From Thermococcus pacificus (GTDB lineage: Archaea > Methanobacteriota_B > Thermococci > Thermococcales > Thermococcaceae), in contig NZ_CP015102.1 of the NCBI RefSeq assembly GCF_002214485.1, positions 930,001 through 994,000 on the forward strand: a DNA stretch of 64,000 bases, written 5' to 3'. The translations under genes and the position numbers were made by a program. Positions 23,880 through 33,065 of this stretch are shown here, piece by piece. Numbering within the stretch: the stretch's first letter is position 1; each line of letters starts with the position of its first letter. The notes beneath the pieces are model-generated. The model searched no databases and had not been told where the DNA came from. It saw only the letters and a program-made list of their open reading frames with translations.

Positions 23880-25322
23880 TCACCTCATGTACTTCCTCGC
23901 AAACACTGTCAGGAAGACCGCCCACATGAACATTCCGAAGAGCGCCTCGACCGACGCTATAGCCCTCCCCACACCTATTGGGTGGTAGTCACCGTAGCCG
24001 AGTGTGGTGGCGGTTACGATGCTGAAGTACTCGTAGTCCATGATTCCCATTGTGCTTGAAAGGCCTTCAACGCTCGCTGTGAGGATGTAGAGGATGGGAA
24101 AGAAGACGTTGACGGCCACAAGCCATATGAGTATCGGCCTCTTCCAGTCGGTTCCGTACTTACAGGTCAGGTCAGCAAACAGCCACTCGAAGACGGCCTC
24201 CAGCTTTATGAAGATTCTTTTAACGCCCTTTCTCCTGCCCCCCAGCCGTGAATTCCTCTTGGCCACCATCTCAAGGTAGTAGTAATTGTCGGCCCTCTCA
24301 AAGTCCCCGTTCCTCTCCCAGCTGATCCTGGCGAGGCGGTAGAACACCTCCGCCGCCCGCGGGCTGCTGAACCTGCAGTTTTCCACATCGACAAAGCCCT
24401 CGACGCTCAGTTCAACCGGGATGTTGGGAAGAACTGTCGAATTCCATGCAAAGTCGCCATGGAAGGCCGTCCTCCGGAATATCAGGTTACCCATGACCCT
24501 CGTGTGGATGAACTCAGGGTTCCGAAGCCAGCTGCCGGTAACCTCCGCATGGCCAAAGATGTTGAGGTTTTCGAGGACCAGGCCGCCGTGGAGACGCCTC
24601 ACGCTCAGCCGAATCTGCCTCTTGAATCTCGTGGCTTGATCGAACTCGATGTCTCTGAGAACTAAATCTGTGACCTTGACGCTCCTCTCCGATGAGGAGA
24701 CGGGATTTATGCCATGTTCTTCCAGGATACGCTTCAGCAAGGGGTAGCGAACGTTGATTCCAATCCTCCTCACGTCGCTAAGGTTACTCAGTTCTATCCT
24801 CCCCAACGCCTTCTTCTCCCCATACTCTTCTTCGCCCTTCTCACCGGTGCCCACGTATTCCGTCGAGTTTATCATGACGTAGCGGACGCTGGAATCCCTT
24901 ATGTAAATTGAGTTGGAAAAACTCGCCCTGAGGATGTTCAATCCGAAGACGTGGGAGCCCTGGAGGAGAAAAGTTCCAACCCTGCTCCCGAACAGGATTA
25001 TCCTCCCCACCCGAGAGTTGTAGAATGTTACCCCGGGGACATCAACGGAGTCGAAGAGTATCGTCCTGATCGTGGAGTTCTTGAAGACTACAGGCTTCTC
25101 TGTCTTGAGTTCGCTGATTTTAACGTCATAGAGGTAGACGCCCTCAAAGTAGGTGTATCCCGATTTCAGGCGCCTTTGGAAGGCCTCTCCCTTAACTTTC
25201 CCAGCACTCTCACCTAACAGCCGCTCAGCCTCATCGTACGGGATATGGAGGGGGCAATACTTCGAGCCCTCAACCGGTTTCAGCCTGCACTTCTGGCCGT
25301 TTTCATAAACGTATTCGCACAT
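23880..25322 (-). CDS. zinc-knuckle / beta-helix-repeat / two-TM potassium-channel fusion protein
   Basis: 480-residue protein. Residues 1-30 hold CEYVYENGQKC and KYCPLH, a C/C/C/H zinc-knuckle-like unit. Residues about 50-310 are a pentapeptide-like series of short repeats (GVTFYNSRVGRII, GTFLLQGSHV, NILRASFSNSIYIRDSSV and others), suggesting a right-handed beta-helix. Residues about 385-480 hold two hydrophobic helices flanking TATTLGYGDYHPIG, which contains the K+ selectivity filter GYGD. The membrane part is at the C-terminus, ending RKYMR. It is probably a K+ channel with an N-terminal sensor or scaffold. Confidence 0.82.
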   Translation of the reverse strand: MCEYVYENGQKCRLKPVEGSKYCPLHIPYDEAERLLGESAGKVKGEAFQRRLKSGYTYFEGVYLYDVKISELKTEKPVVFKNSTIRTILFDSVDVPGVTFYNSRVGRIILFGSRVGTFLLQGSHVFGLNILRASFSNSIYIRDSSVRYVMINSTEYVGTGEKGEEEYGEKKALGRIELSNLSDVRRIGINVRYPLLKRILEEHGINPVSSSERSVKVTDLVLRDIEFDQATRFKRQIRLSVRRLHGGLVLENLNIFGHAEVTGSWLRNPEFIHTRVMGNLIFRRTAFHGDFAWNSTVLPNIPVELSVEGFVDVENCRFSSPRAAEVFYRLARISWERNGDFERADNYYYLEMVAKRNSRLGGRRKGVKRIFIKLEAVFEWLFADLTCKYGTDWKRPILIWLVAVNVFFPILYILTASVEGLSSTMGIMDYEYFSIVTATTLGYGDYHPIGVGRAIASVEALFGMFMWAVFLTVFARKYMR

Positions 25323-25607
25323 AGGTCTCCCACGTTAAATTCATCATAGACTAGTTGTTAAGGTTTTCCCTGCTCGGAAGGGCGTGCATGCTGAACCTCC
25401 GGCCCCGACAGTCAAGCGGCCGGGGAGAAAGAGAAGGGGGAGTGCCACGAAAACCTATAACGTGGTGGGCTCGACGGGATACATAACTGGAAGCGCCTTG
25501 AGAGGGGTTCTTATCTGCGGAGCCGGTTTTGGTGGAGCCTTTGGCCTCCAGCCTGCTGCTCCTCTGAGGGAGCCAGGTACTGCTGGGGAAATGGGGGGAA
25601 AAAGAGT
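25323..25607. other. 285-bp GC-rich block without a convincing gene
   Basis: This gap lies between the channel gene start and the nsr stop. It contains several potential hairpins: CCACG/CGTGG around ACCTATAA (about 25442-25462) and GCTCC/GGAGC around 25558-25573. A + frame from 25384 of 96 codons, Gly/Pro/Arg-rich, runs into the antisense of nsr with no clear promoter. It could be a structured RNA, the worn-down 3' end of a TnpB-type element, or non-functional. Nothing here is established. Confidence 0.3.
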
Positions 25608-26936
25608 TCAGAACTTCAGAACCCTGGCAAGGACTATCAGCGGATCCCAGACCGGGGCGAAGGGCGGCGCGTAGGCAAGGTCGGTGAAGAAGACATCCTT
25701 CGTAGTGAATCCAGCGGTGAGCATCGCCGCGGCGGTGTCTATCCTTGGCAGTATCTCGGCACCGACGGCCTGGACACCGAGGAGCCTGTTGGTCTCGTTG
25801 TCAACAACTCCCTTCAACCATATTTCCCTGGCTCCTGGGTAGTAGTGGGGCTTCGTCTTGGCCTTGATGAACGCCGTCCTGACGTCATAGCCCTCCTTTA
25901 TTGCTTCGACCTCGGTGAGACCCGTCTTGCCTATCTCAAGGTCGAGGAACTTGGTGACGCTCGTTCCAAGCACTCCGGGGAAGTGTATCTCCTTCCCGGC
26001 TATGTTGCTTCCGGCCACGTAACCCATCTTGTTTCCTGCCGGGGCGAGGGGTATCCACACACGCCTGCCCGTGATGAGGTGCCTCGTCTCCGCAACATCT
26101 CCGGCCGCGTAAACGTTCTCGACGCTCGTCTGCATCTTCTCGTTCGTCCATATCGCGCCGGTCTCGCCTATCCTGACGCCCAATTCTCTGGCCAGTTCGG
26201 TGTTCGGCTTTATCCCAGTGGCAACTATGACGAGATCCGCCTTGTACTCTCCGGCGTCGGTGATGACCTTTTCGACCCTTCCGTCGCCCTCAAAGCGCAT
26301 GGTGAGCTCCCCTAGGCGGAGGTTGAGGTTAGCCTTAAGCGTCTCCTCCACTATGTCGGTGATCTCCTTGTCGAAGGTCTTCCTGAGAACGCGCTCGCTC
26401 CTGCCGATGAGGGTCACGTTTTTACCCCTCGCGACGAAGGCCTCGGCCATCTCAAGGGCGATGTAGCCGGTTCCGATGACGACCACGTCCTTGACGTCGT
26501 GCTTCTCCATGTATTCGGTTATTGCGACCGCATCAGGGGGCAGGTCGGCGGTGAAAATCCCCGGAAGGTCTATGCCCTCTATCGCCGGAACCCTTGGAGA
26601 GGCACCGTTGGCGAAGACGAGGTAATCCCACTCGTAGGTGTGCTCCCCGTCGGGCTCTCTCACTCGGACTTTCCCCTGCTCGACTTCAATGACTTCTGCT
26701 TTCATGTGGAGGTCAATGCCGCGCTTCTTGATGAAGACCTCGGGCGGGTAGTGCATCAGCTTCTCCTTCGGTGAAAGCCCCTCGACGACGTAGGGAACGC
26801 CGCAGGGGGCGTGGCTTACCCATTCGGTAGCTTCAAAGACCTTGACGTCCCACTCGGGCCTGAGCCTCTTGACACGCGATGCAGTGCTCATTCCCGCTGC
26901 TCCACCGCCTATGATAACAACCGTTTTTCTCTCCAT
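25608..26936 (-). CDS. nsr: NAD(P)H:sulfur oxidoreductase / CoA-disulfide reductase
   Basis: 442-residue FAD enzyme. In Thermococcales this CoA-dependent oxidoreductase reduces elemental sulfur or polysulfide with NAD(P)H. The FAD motif [14 protein letters not shown] is at the N-terminus, and the single redox Cys45 is in [13 protein letters not shown]. The NAD(P) motif [16 protein letters not shown] is near residue 155, with [10 protein letters not shown] and the C-terminal dimerisation domain following. The length equals known NSR/CoADR enzymes. The promoter carries a SurR site placed for repression, fitting an S0-induced gene. Confidence 0.9.
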   Translation of the reverse strand: MERKTVVIIGGGAAGMSTASRVKRLRPEWDVKVFEATEWVSHAPCGVPYVVEGLSPKEKLMHYPPEVFIKKRGIDLHMKAEVIEVEQGKVRVREPDGEHTYEWDYLVFANGASPRVPAIEGIDLPGIFTADLPPDAVAITEYMEKHDVKDVVVIGTGYIALEMAEAFVARGKNVTLIGRSERVLRKTFDKEITDIVEETLKANLNLRLGELTMRFEGDGRVEKVITDAGEYKADLVIVATGIKPNTELARELGVRIGETGAIWTNEKMQTSVENVYAAGDVAETRHLITGRRVWIPLAPAGNKMGYVAGSNIAGKEIHFPGVLGTSVTKFLDLEIGKTGLTEVEAIKEGYDVRTAFIKAKTKPHYYPGAREIWLKGVVDNETNRLLGVQAVGAEILPRIDTAAAMLTAGFTTKDVFFTDLAYAPPFAPVWDPLIVLARVLKF

Positions 26937-26955
26937 GATCGCACCACCGGGGGGT

Positions 26956-26972
26956 GTTCTAAACCTTTGGTT
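26956..26972 (+). promoter_or_regulatory. SurR operator overlapping the nsr promoter
   Basis: GTTCTAAACCTTTGGTT (+ strand) is a perfect GTTn3AACn5GTT site. On the nsr strand the TATA box (CTTTTTAACC, 26970-26979) lies upstream, so the operator covers the TATA edge and start region. This geometry predicts repression by reduced SurR and release with S0. Confidence 0.8.
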
Positions 26973-27030
26973 AAAAAGATTGATGGGCAGAAACGGGTAT
27001 TGATATGGTCGTGCAAGGGTAAAGGAAAAC

Positions 27031-28197
27031 TCACTCCTTCTTTGACAGGAAGTATCTCCTCCCCTTAACCTCGACCATGTTGTAGATCTCCCCCTCTTTG
27101 AGGTTCATCTTGGGCCTCTCAAGCTCGTAGGTCTCGTAGGTTCTCATGTCCATGAGCTGAACCTCGTTAGGGGTAATGCTGGTCACCATGGCCTCGCTCT
27201 TCTCGTGCTCAACCGTATCGAGTTCCTCCCTTTTGACGGTCTTCCATGTCAAGTGCTCACTCTCCTCGGTGGCCAGGTTCCTCAGCGAGAGGCCCCTTCC
27301 GTCCACCTTCTCGACCTCGTAGACGTTGCCGCGCTTATCGGCCACTATGTCGCCCCTCCGGAACTTCGGTATCCTGATGCTCACGCTCGTCCTGTACGTT
27401 TCTCTGCTCGTCTGCCTGTCGACGCCGACCAGCTCGTATGCCTCGCTTATTGTCCCCCCAAAGCGCTCCTTTATGGCCTGGGCGAGCTTTCTCGCGCTGG
27501 AGGTGGAGCCCATGTAGAAGTCCAGACCCTCTTCCTTCTCTATGGTGTCCTGAATGAAGCCCATCCTGTCCTTCTGCATTATTTCATCGACCTTTTCCTC
27601 CACGAGCTTACCGATGACCTTCCGCTCTTCGTGGGTCAGAGGTCTTCCGTCGGCGCGGACCTGGAGAATGGCTTCAAAGTATCCTCCCAGGAACCTCGAA
27701 CAGCGGGGGCAGACGGTCTGGCGGACGTAGACGGTAACGTGCGTCCTCTCGTCGTGAAGCTCCCTCTGGAGTTCGTGGGTTCTTGCCTTAACGCGAACCT
27801 CGTAGGTTATTATCGCGGGGAAGTACTCGATGTGCCAGTCAACGGGCTGGAAGGCAATGACGGCCCTTCCCAGGGGGAGGTCATCCACCTCGTCGAGCTC
27901 CTCCATCGAAACGACCTCGTACTCCCTGGTTTTATCGCTCAGGGAGTCTTCTAGGGCTTCCATGAGCGCGTTGTCGGCGACCTCGAATATCAGCTCATCG
28001 AGCTCGTAGCTCTGAGGATCAACCCAAACTCCCCTCTTCTTGTAGCTCCCGCAGTTCTGGCAGAGCTCGGTGTTTACCTCGCCCTCGATGAGCAGTACGG
28101 GGTTCTCCTTGCGGTAGCACACCTGACAGAGCCCCTCGATGAGCGGACCTCCCTCGCTCTCGCTTATTCCACACCGGTAACAGAACCTCTCTCCCAT
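27031..28197 (-). CDS. NMD3-family protein
   Basis: 388-residue archaeal homologue of the 60S subunit export/assembly factor NMD3. The N-terminal treble zinc region has [19 protein letters not shown] and, after a gap, [15 protein letters not shown], the CX2C set diagnostic of NMD3. The C-terminal beta-rich part ([21 protein letters not shown]) resembles the OB/eIF5A-like domains. In archaea it is presumed to act in large-subunit maturation. ATG 28197 has GGTGAG upstream; the GTG three codons earlier overlaps the RBS. Confidence 0.88.
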   Translation of the reverse strand: MGERFCYRCGISESEGGPLIEGLCQVCYRKENPVLLIEGEVNTELCQNCGSYKKRGVWVDPQSYELDELIFEVADNALMEALEDSLSDKTREYEVVSMEELDEVDDLPLGRAVIAFQPVDWHIEYFPAIITYEVRVKARTHELQRELHDERTHVTVYVRQTVCPRCSRFLGGYFEAILQVRADGRPLTHEERKVIGKLVEEKVDEIMQKDRMGFIQDTIEKEEGLDFYMGSTSSARKLAQAIKERFGGTISEAYELVGVDRQTSRETYRTSVSIRIPKFRRGDIVADKRGNVYEVEKVDGRGLSLRNLATEESEHLTWKTVKREELDTVEHEKSEAMVTSITPNEVQLMDMRTYETYELERPKMNLKEGEIYNMVEVKGRRYFLSKKE

Positions 28198-28239
28198 CTC
28201 TCTCACCGGGAGAAGAATTGAGGGGAAGTTTAAAAACCT

Positions 28240-28539
28240 TCAGAGAAACAGCCTGGCCATCTGGGCGTGGGGGACCCCATCTATGTAAAGCACTCTTTCC
28301 TCATCGACGTAGCCGAGTTCGATCGCCTTAGAGACGCAACGCTCCCCGGTGAGGTTGGCTATGGTAGCTTCCTCAAGGAGGTTTTCCAGTGCATCCTCCT
28401 CCACGAGTTCACCTTTGTAGAAGCGCTCCTTGACCTCAAGCTTCAGCTCGCCCTCGCGGAAAGTCTTTCCAAGCAGTTCCTCGTCGCATGCCGCCAGAAG
28501 GACTTCACCCTGAACTCGGTAGATTTTAACGTATATCAT
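28240..28539 (-). CDS. DUF424 family protein
   Basis: 99-residue archaeal protein of the DUF424 family: IYVKIYRVQGEVLLAACDEELLGKTFREGELKLEV, then NLLEEATIANLTGERCVSKAIELGYV, with a conserved Cys and a C-terminal hydrophobic strand. The start ATG 28539 lies behind GGTGACGAGA. It sits 43 bp upstream of nmd3 on the same strand, so joint expression with this ribosome-assembly gene is likely. The molecular role is unknown. Confidence 0.75.
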   Translation of the reverse strand: MIYVKIYRVQGEVLLAACDEELLGKTFREGELKLEVKERFYKGELVEEDALENLLEEATIANLTGERCVSKAIELGYVDEERVLYIDGVPHAQMARLFL

Positions 28540-28624
28540 TCTCGTCACCAGAGGGGGGAAACGTCCAGACCTTTAAAAACCTTGAGCAAGAAGGAAAACT
28601 GAAAGAAAAGGGAAAAGCTGGAGC

Positions 28625-31600
28625 TCATGAAGCCTGGAGCTCCTCGACGGCCTTTTCGAGGATTCTGATGGCATCTTGTATACTGACATATGCTCTCCTG
28701 AAGCGGATCATGGCCAGTACTCCACTCGAAGTCGCCATTGGGTTCATGTATTCAAGGCCCTCCTTGTACCATGCCTCTGCAGCTTGCTGGTAGTTAAGTG
28801 CCATCTGAAGTGTCTCGTTGTCAACACCGAGCTCTACCGCCTTCTGGTAAAGCTCCGTGAAAGTCTGGTTGAGTCTGAGATACCTGCTGTAGTAGAAGTA
28901 GTTAATGCCGCTCACCGCTGGCTTAACTGGCACAAAGTCCACTGTAAACGTAACTGGTGAGCCATACTTGACTTTAACGATTAGATACGTTGCCATACTG
29001 CCAACTTCGTAGTAATAGTCAACTACCCCCTCTCCCTCAACTTTAGCGTAACCGCTGCTGTATGGTAGTGGCACAAGCACGTATCCCTCGTATCCACTGG
29101 GGCCATCAACAGTTATCCTGAGGCGATTTCCATAGGTTTCGTAGGAGGCAACTTGACCGAATCCGGAAATGACTTTTGGAGTTATCCTAGTAGTGTATTC
29201 AATGGTACTATCAAACGGCTCCTTAGCTTTTACTGCTATTTGTGTCTCAATGTCCTGGTACTGGGAATTAATTGCGTTTATCGTGAATGTCTCCTCTAGA
29301 TGCTTAGGCACATAGTAAACTGTCAGAGTACCATCGTCTGTGTAATATGGGACCCCATTTACTACCACTTTTGTCTCTCCTTTTATGGGTTCATCTGTTA
29401 CGGGGTCAATGAACTTTATTTTTATTACAGATCCCTTGCCAATAGTGGCATTTGTTGAAAAGACCATTGTCATGCTTGGTTTTCCTGCCTGAATTATGAT
29501 CGGGGCGTAACTTAAAATCTCCCCAGTGTCGGAGTTTCTAAGGCCAATAATTCCCAAGTAAGTGCCTTCGTCAGATATCGAGACTGACGCTTCAAGAGTT
29601 TCTTTGGCGCCTTTCATGAATTCGAAAGGTTCGCTCTGAATACTTATATCACCGCTGTCCCCGAGGATTTGGTAGTAGAACGTGTAGGTTATCTTGTCGT
29701 GACCAGCTGTGTCGTATCCGTAGACGTATACAAGATAGTACCCTGGGTCGGGCATGAATAGTTCAAGAACTTCCTCACTAGTTGGCCCTATTTGGTCAGT
29801 ATATAAGGTAGTATAATCGTTAATGTACCCATCTTGCAGATCATTAACCATCTGTTCGTATGTTGTGTAATATGCAACGTAGAGATCCAAGTCAGCAGCT
29901 GGATCTTCTGGGTCTGTTATCCCCATCTTCAGGAAGTATGTTGTCGGGTCTACACCTGCATATCCAACTATATCCACTTCATCTTGGCCTACCTGACTCA
30001 TCGTGCCTTCAGCGATATCGAGCCTTCCCATTCCATACCCCACAGGCTCAGCATTAAAGGTTTCGTAGTTATTGATAACCTGAGCTTGGACGTTAATAGT
30101 TCCTGGTTCTGCTATGTCCTTTACTATCAACTCTGGATTCATCTCCACATCACTGGTCATGACTTCAATTTCGTAATGTGCCTTTTCGTATCCGGTGCTG
30201 GCGTACGAGCTAACACTTACATAGGCTGTTATTTCCCAATTTCCTTCAACGGGGTTCTCGACGATCCATGTGTACTCAAGTGGCCCACCTGGACCGGCGT
30301 AGAGGTAACCCGGAACGCCGTCGTAAACAACCTCACCGAGCGGCCTAGCAATGACGAGCTTGACTCTTCCCATTGGAGTGCCCTCACTATCAGTGGGTAT
30401 TCTGAGGGTAATACGGAGTTCCTTGGTCCCACGGGGTACGTTGAAGAAGTAGTGTTTGGTCTCACCTGGATTGGCCGTGTCAGAGATCGTGGCACTGAGT
30501 TCTCCATTCCTGTTGAGCGGAATGTCTACAATAACCGGGACGTAACCGTCGATGTAGCTGGTGTCAGGATCGTCTATGTAAACGAGACCTACGTACGTTC
30601 CACTCTTCTGGAGCCTGGAGTAGTCTATGCTGATGGAGAACTGCCCCATGAGGTCCTCTATGTACCTAGCGTCTGCACCGTGTATGGTTACCTCCGTTGT
30701 GTTCGGGATGATCCAGTCAACGTTTGTGCTTATCGTGTACATCTTGTTCTCAAAGACGTACCCGAGTCCCCATCCCTGCCAATATTCAAGTGGTGAGAAG
30801 TATATTGGGACGCTTCCGGGGAACTCGTCCCTTATGTAGACTCCCCTGTAGAGGTACGGGAATCCGAAGACGCTCTGGAAGTAGCCGTTGAAGTCGACAT
30901 AAGCCTGGGATATTGGTATGAGCGGAACCTCGATGGGGTTCTTGAAGCTTGTAAAGGTCGTGCCAGCGAATATGTATATGCTCGGCTCCTGACTGAGCTC
31001 CTCAAGCTTGGCTATGGCCTTGTCCACCTGAATCAAACCAAAGCCTTGGTCAACCAAAGTTTGGTTCGTTGGCTTGGCGCTTAGCTCAAGGGCCCGCTTT
31101 ATCATGATCGGGTCGTAGGGTATGCCCCTTGCCTTGGCGTAGCTTATCATCAGGGCAACGGCACCGCTGACGTGTGGGGTGGCCATTGAGGTGCCGCTCC
31201 AGAAGCCATAGTACCTATAGGGGTCTTCATAGAGAACCGTGTACCACATCGGCAGGCTGGAGAATATGTCTGTTCCAGGCGCCATAACATCTGGATCGAG
31301 GAGACCATCGTCCCTCGGTCCCCTGCTGGAGCCCATAGCCGGGCCGTTGGCAACTCCCGGCAGGCCGTAGAGAAGCTCCCAGCGCTCGCTCTCCCAGTAG
31401 TTGCCAACTGTGATTGCTAGGTCACTGTCACCCGGAGCGTGGACGCTGTTGGTTGTTGGCCCTTCGTTGCCCGCCGCTATCGCGAACACCACGCCATAGT
31501 AGTCACTGAGCAGGTTAACATAGAATATCTCTGGAGTCTCAAGGCCGTCGTTTATCTCCCCGCCTCCACCGAGGGACATACTAATTACGTCCGCTCCATC

Positions 31601-32911
31601 GAGCGTGGCCTCGATCATTCCGTTGATTATCCAGCTAGTCCTTCCGAATCCCTGTTCTCCTGGGAGGACCTTGTACTCCATGAGCTGGGCGTTGGGGGCA
31701 ACTCCGTAGACACCATAGAACACCGGGTCGCTGGGCAGACCAACGCCCGCAACGGTACCGCTTACGTGGGTTCCGTGACCATGGGCGTCCCACATGAAGT
31801 AAGCCACATTGCCGTAGAAGCCCTCGAAAGCAACTGTAACATTCGTGGTGCTAACAACAACGTAGTCCCTCGTGAGGTCGTAGATGCCCATGGGCTCCTC
31901 ATCGGTGAAGTCGTTATTGAGGTTGAAGTCAATATAGGCAAAGAGGTTTCCACTTTGGTTGACTATAAGGACCGGATATACGTCACTGAGATCTCCAAAG
32001 AGCCCGAAGCCATAGGGATCGTTGGGAACTCCACTGAAGTTATTTAGGTCAAAATACCTCTCAGGGAGCAGTCCAAGATAGTACACGTCCCCAGATATTG
32101 AGCCCACTACATAGTCGCCCATGTGATAGGTAGTTATGGGATCGTGGCCGTAATAATTCGCATAGGCGCCCCAGTAAACAGTAACGTCCTTGTTTACTGA
32201 TATGACACCGCCCGAAACCGTTGTGGTGGTGTGATAAATCTCTACCATTCCCTCGTCGCTCATGTCCTTAATGTGAATAATCTTTGGCCTTCCATCGAGG
32301 GTCGTCTGAAGGAATGGATGAGCAACGTCGATACCAGTGTCGAGGATTGCGACGATAACGTTATCCCCGTAAATTCCATAGTTGTCCCAGACGTTGTACG
32401 CGTTTATTGTAAAGACGCTCATGAACATGTCGGGCAACTTAGGAGACTCCTTTGCGGGGGACTCCGCCAAAACATTCTCCTCCGGGGAGACTGGTTCCTG
32501 GAGTTTTACCATCCTATCTTTCCAGACGTGTAGAATGCCTGGTATATCTGCAAGTTTCTCAACGTTGCTCACAGGCATCTCAATGACGATGAACTGGTAC
32601 TCAGGCCTGCTTATTGGGTCTATCCTTCCAAGATCCTTGAGGGCGTTATAAACTTCCATTGCGTGCTCCCTGTCTGGGGCTACTATCAGCCTTACAGTCC
32701 GGTCGCTAGTCTGCAAGATTCTCTGGATCTCTTTTTGGAGCGCCTCCCCTTTAACAAAGTTAGTATTAGTAGTTGAACTAGCCACTGAAGTCGGGGTGTC
32801 TTTGAGATTATCGGCTGAAGCAGCAGACACCGATATTTCAGGAAGCATCACTGGCACTATTGAAAGGACCATTACTGCCACGATTAAAAGGCTTAACGCC
32901 TTCCTATTCAT
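28625..32911 (-). CDS. secreted pyrolysin-like subtilisin protease
   Basis: 1428-residue S8 serine protease, exported. The signal peptide is at residues 1-30 (KALSLLIVAVMVLSIVP). A propeptide runs to about 160. The catalytic domain has Asp191 (AILDTGID), His379 (GHGTHVSG), the oxyanion Asn in AIAAGNEGP and Ser575 (SGTSMATPHVSG). A large insertion lies between Asp and His, as in pyrolysin. Beta-sandwich modules (LKDTAN..GETKHYFF and later) and a C-terminal helical segment (about 1345-1428) follow. ATG 32911 has GGAGGTGG upstream; the TATA (ATTTATATCG) is about 32960-32971. No C-terminal membrane anchor is seen; it is probably cell-envelope associated. Confidence 0.92.
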   Translation of the reverse strand: MNRKALSLLIVAVMVLSIVPVMLPEISVSAASADNLKDTPTSVASSTTNTNFVKGEALQKEIQRILQTSDRTVRLIVAPDREHAMEVYNALKDLGRIDPISRPEYQFIVIEMPVSNVEKLADIPGILHVWKDRMVKLQEPVSPEENVLAESPAKESPKLPDMFMSVFTINAYNVWDNYGIYGDNVIVAILDTGIDVAHPFLQTTLDGRPKIIHIKDMSDEGMVEIYHTTTTVSGGVISVNKDVTVYWGAYANYYGHDPITTYHMGDYVVGSISGDVYYLGLLPERYFDLNNFSGVPNDPYGFGLFGDLSDVYPVLIVNQSGNLFAYIDFNLNNDFTDEEPMGIYDLTRDYVVVSTTNVTVAFEGFYGNVAYFMWDAHGHGTHVSGTVAGVGLPSDPVFYGVYGVAPNAQLMEYKVLPGEQGFGRTSWIINGMIEATLDGADVISMSLGGGGEINDGLETPEIFYVNLLSDYYGVVFAIAAGNEGPTTNSVHAPGDSDLAITVGNYWESERWELLYGLPGVANGPAMGSSRGPRDDGLLDPDVMAPGTDIFSSLPMWYTVLYEDPYRYYGFWSGTSMATPHVSGAVALMISYAKARGIPYDPIMIKRALELSAKPTNQTLVDQGFGLIQVDKAIAKLEELSQEPSIYIFAGTTFTSFKNPIEVPLIPISQAYVDFNGYFQSVFGFPYLYRGVYIRDEFPGSVPIYFSPLEYWQGWGLGYVFENKMYTISTNVDWIIPNTTEVTIHGADARYIEDLMGQFSISIDYSRLQKSGTYVGLVYIDDPDTSYIDGYVPVIVDIPLNRNGELSATISDTANPGETKHYFFNVPRGTKELRITLRIPTDSEGTPMGRVKLVIARPLGEVVYDGVPGYLYAGPGGPLEYTWIVENPVEGNWEITAYVSVSSYASTGYEKAHYEIEVMTSDVEMNPELIVKDIAEPGTINVQAQVINNYETFNAEPVGYGMGRLDIAEGTMSQVGQDEVDIVGYAGVDPTTYFLKMGITDPEDPAADLDLYVAYYTTYEQMVNDLQDGYINDYTTLYTDQIGPTSEEVLELFMPDPGYYLVYVYGYDTAGHDKITYTFYYQILGDSGDISIQSEPFEFMKGAKETLEASVSISDEGTYLGIIGLRNSDTGEILSYAPIIIQAGKPSMTMVFSTNATIGKGSVIKIKFIDPVTDEPIKGETKVVVNGVPYYTDDGTLTVYYVPKHLEETFTINAINSQYQDIETQIAVKAKEPFDSTIEYTTRITPKVISGFGQVASYETYGNRLRITVDGPSGYEGYVLVPLPYSSGYAKVEGEGVVDYYYEVGSMATYLIVKVKYGSPVTFTVDFVPVKPAVSGINYFYYSRYLRLNQTFTELYQKAVELGVDNETLQMALNYQQAAEAWYKEGLEYMNPMATSSGVLAMIRFRRAYVSIQDAIRILEKAVEELQAS

Positions 32912-33065
32912 CTTGCCACCTCCAGTTGTAGTATTCGCCCTTAATCTAGAATGGACACCGATATAAATATTTCGGCCTTTGAGTATGGTAAACTTAGCAA
33001 TAATACCTATGTACCACCTTAAGTGACTATATTGGGACATTAAATCACGTTTTTTGCAATAAACT

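Noticed and set aside
25384-25674. 96-codon Gly/Pro/Arg-rich frame before nsr as a real gene
   Set aside because: No TATA box, weak RBS, runs 67 bp into the antisense of nsr, and no recognised family.
29834-30796. 320-codon open frame on the + strand opposite the subtilase gene
   Set aside because: Antisense shadow of a strongly codon-biased gene with clear catalytic motifs; no promoter, RBS or recognisable protein.
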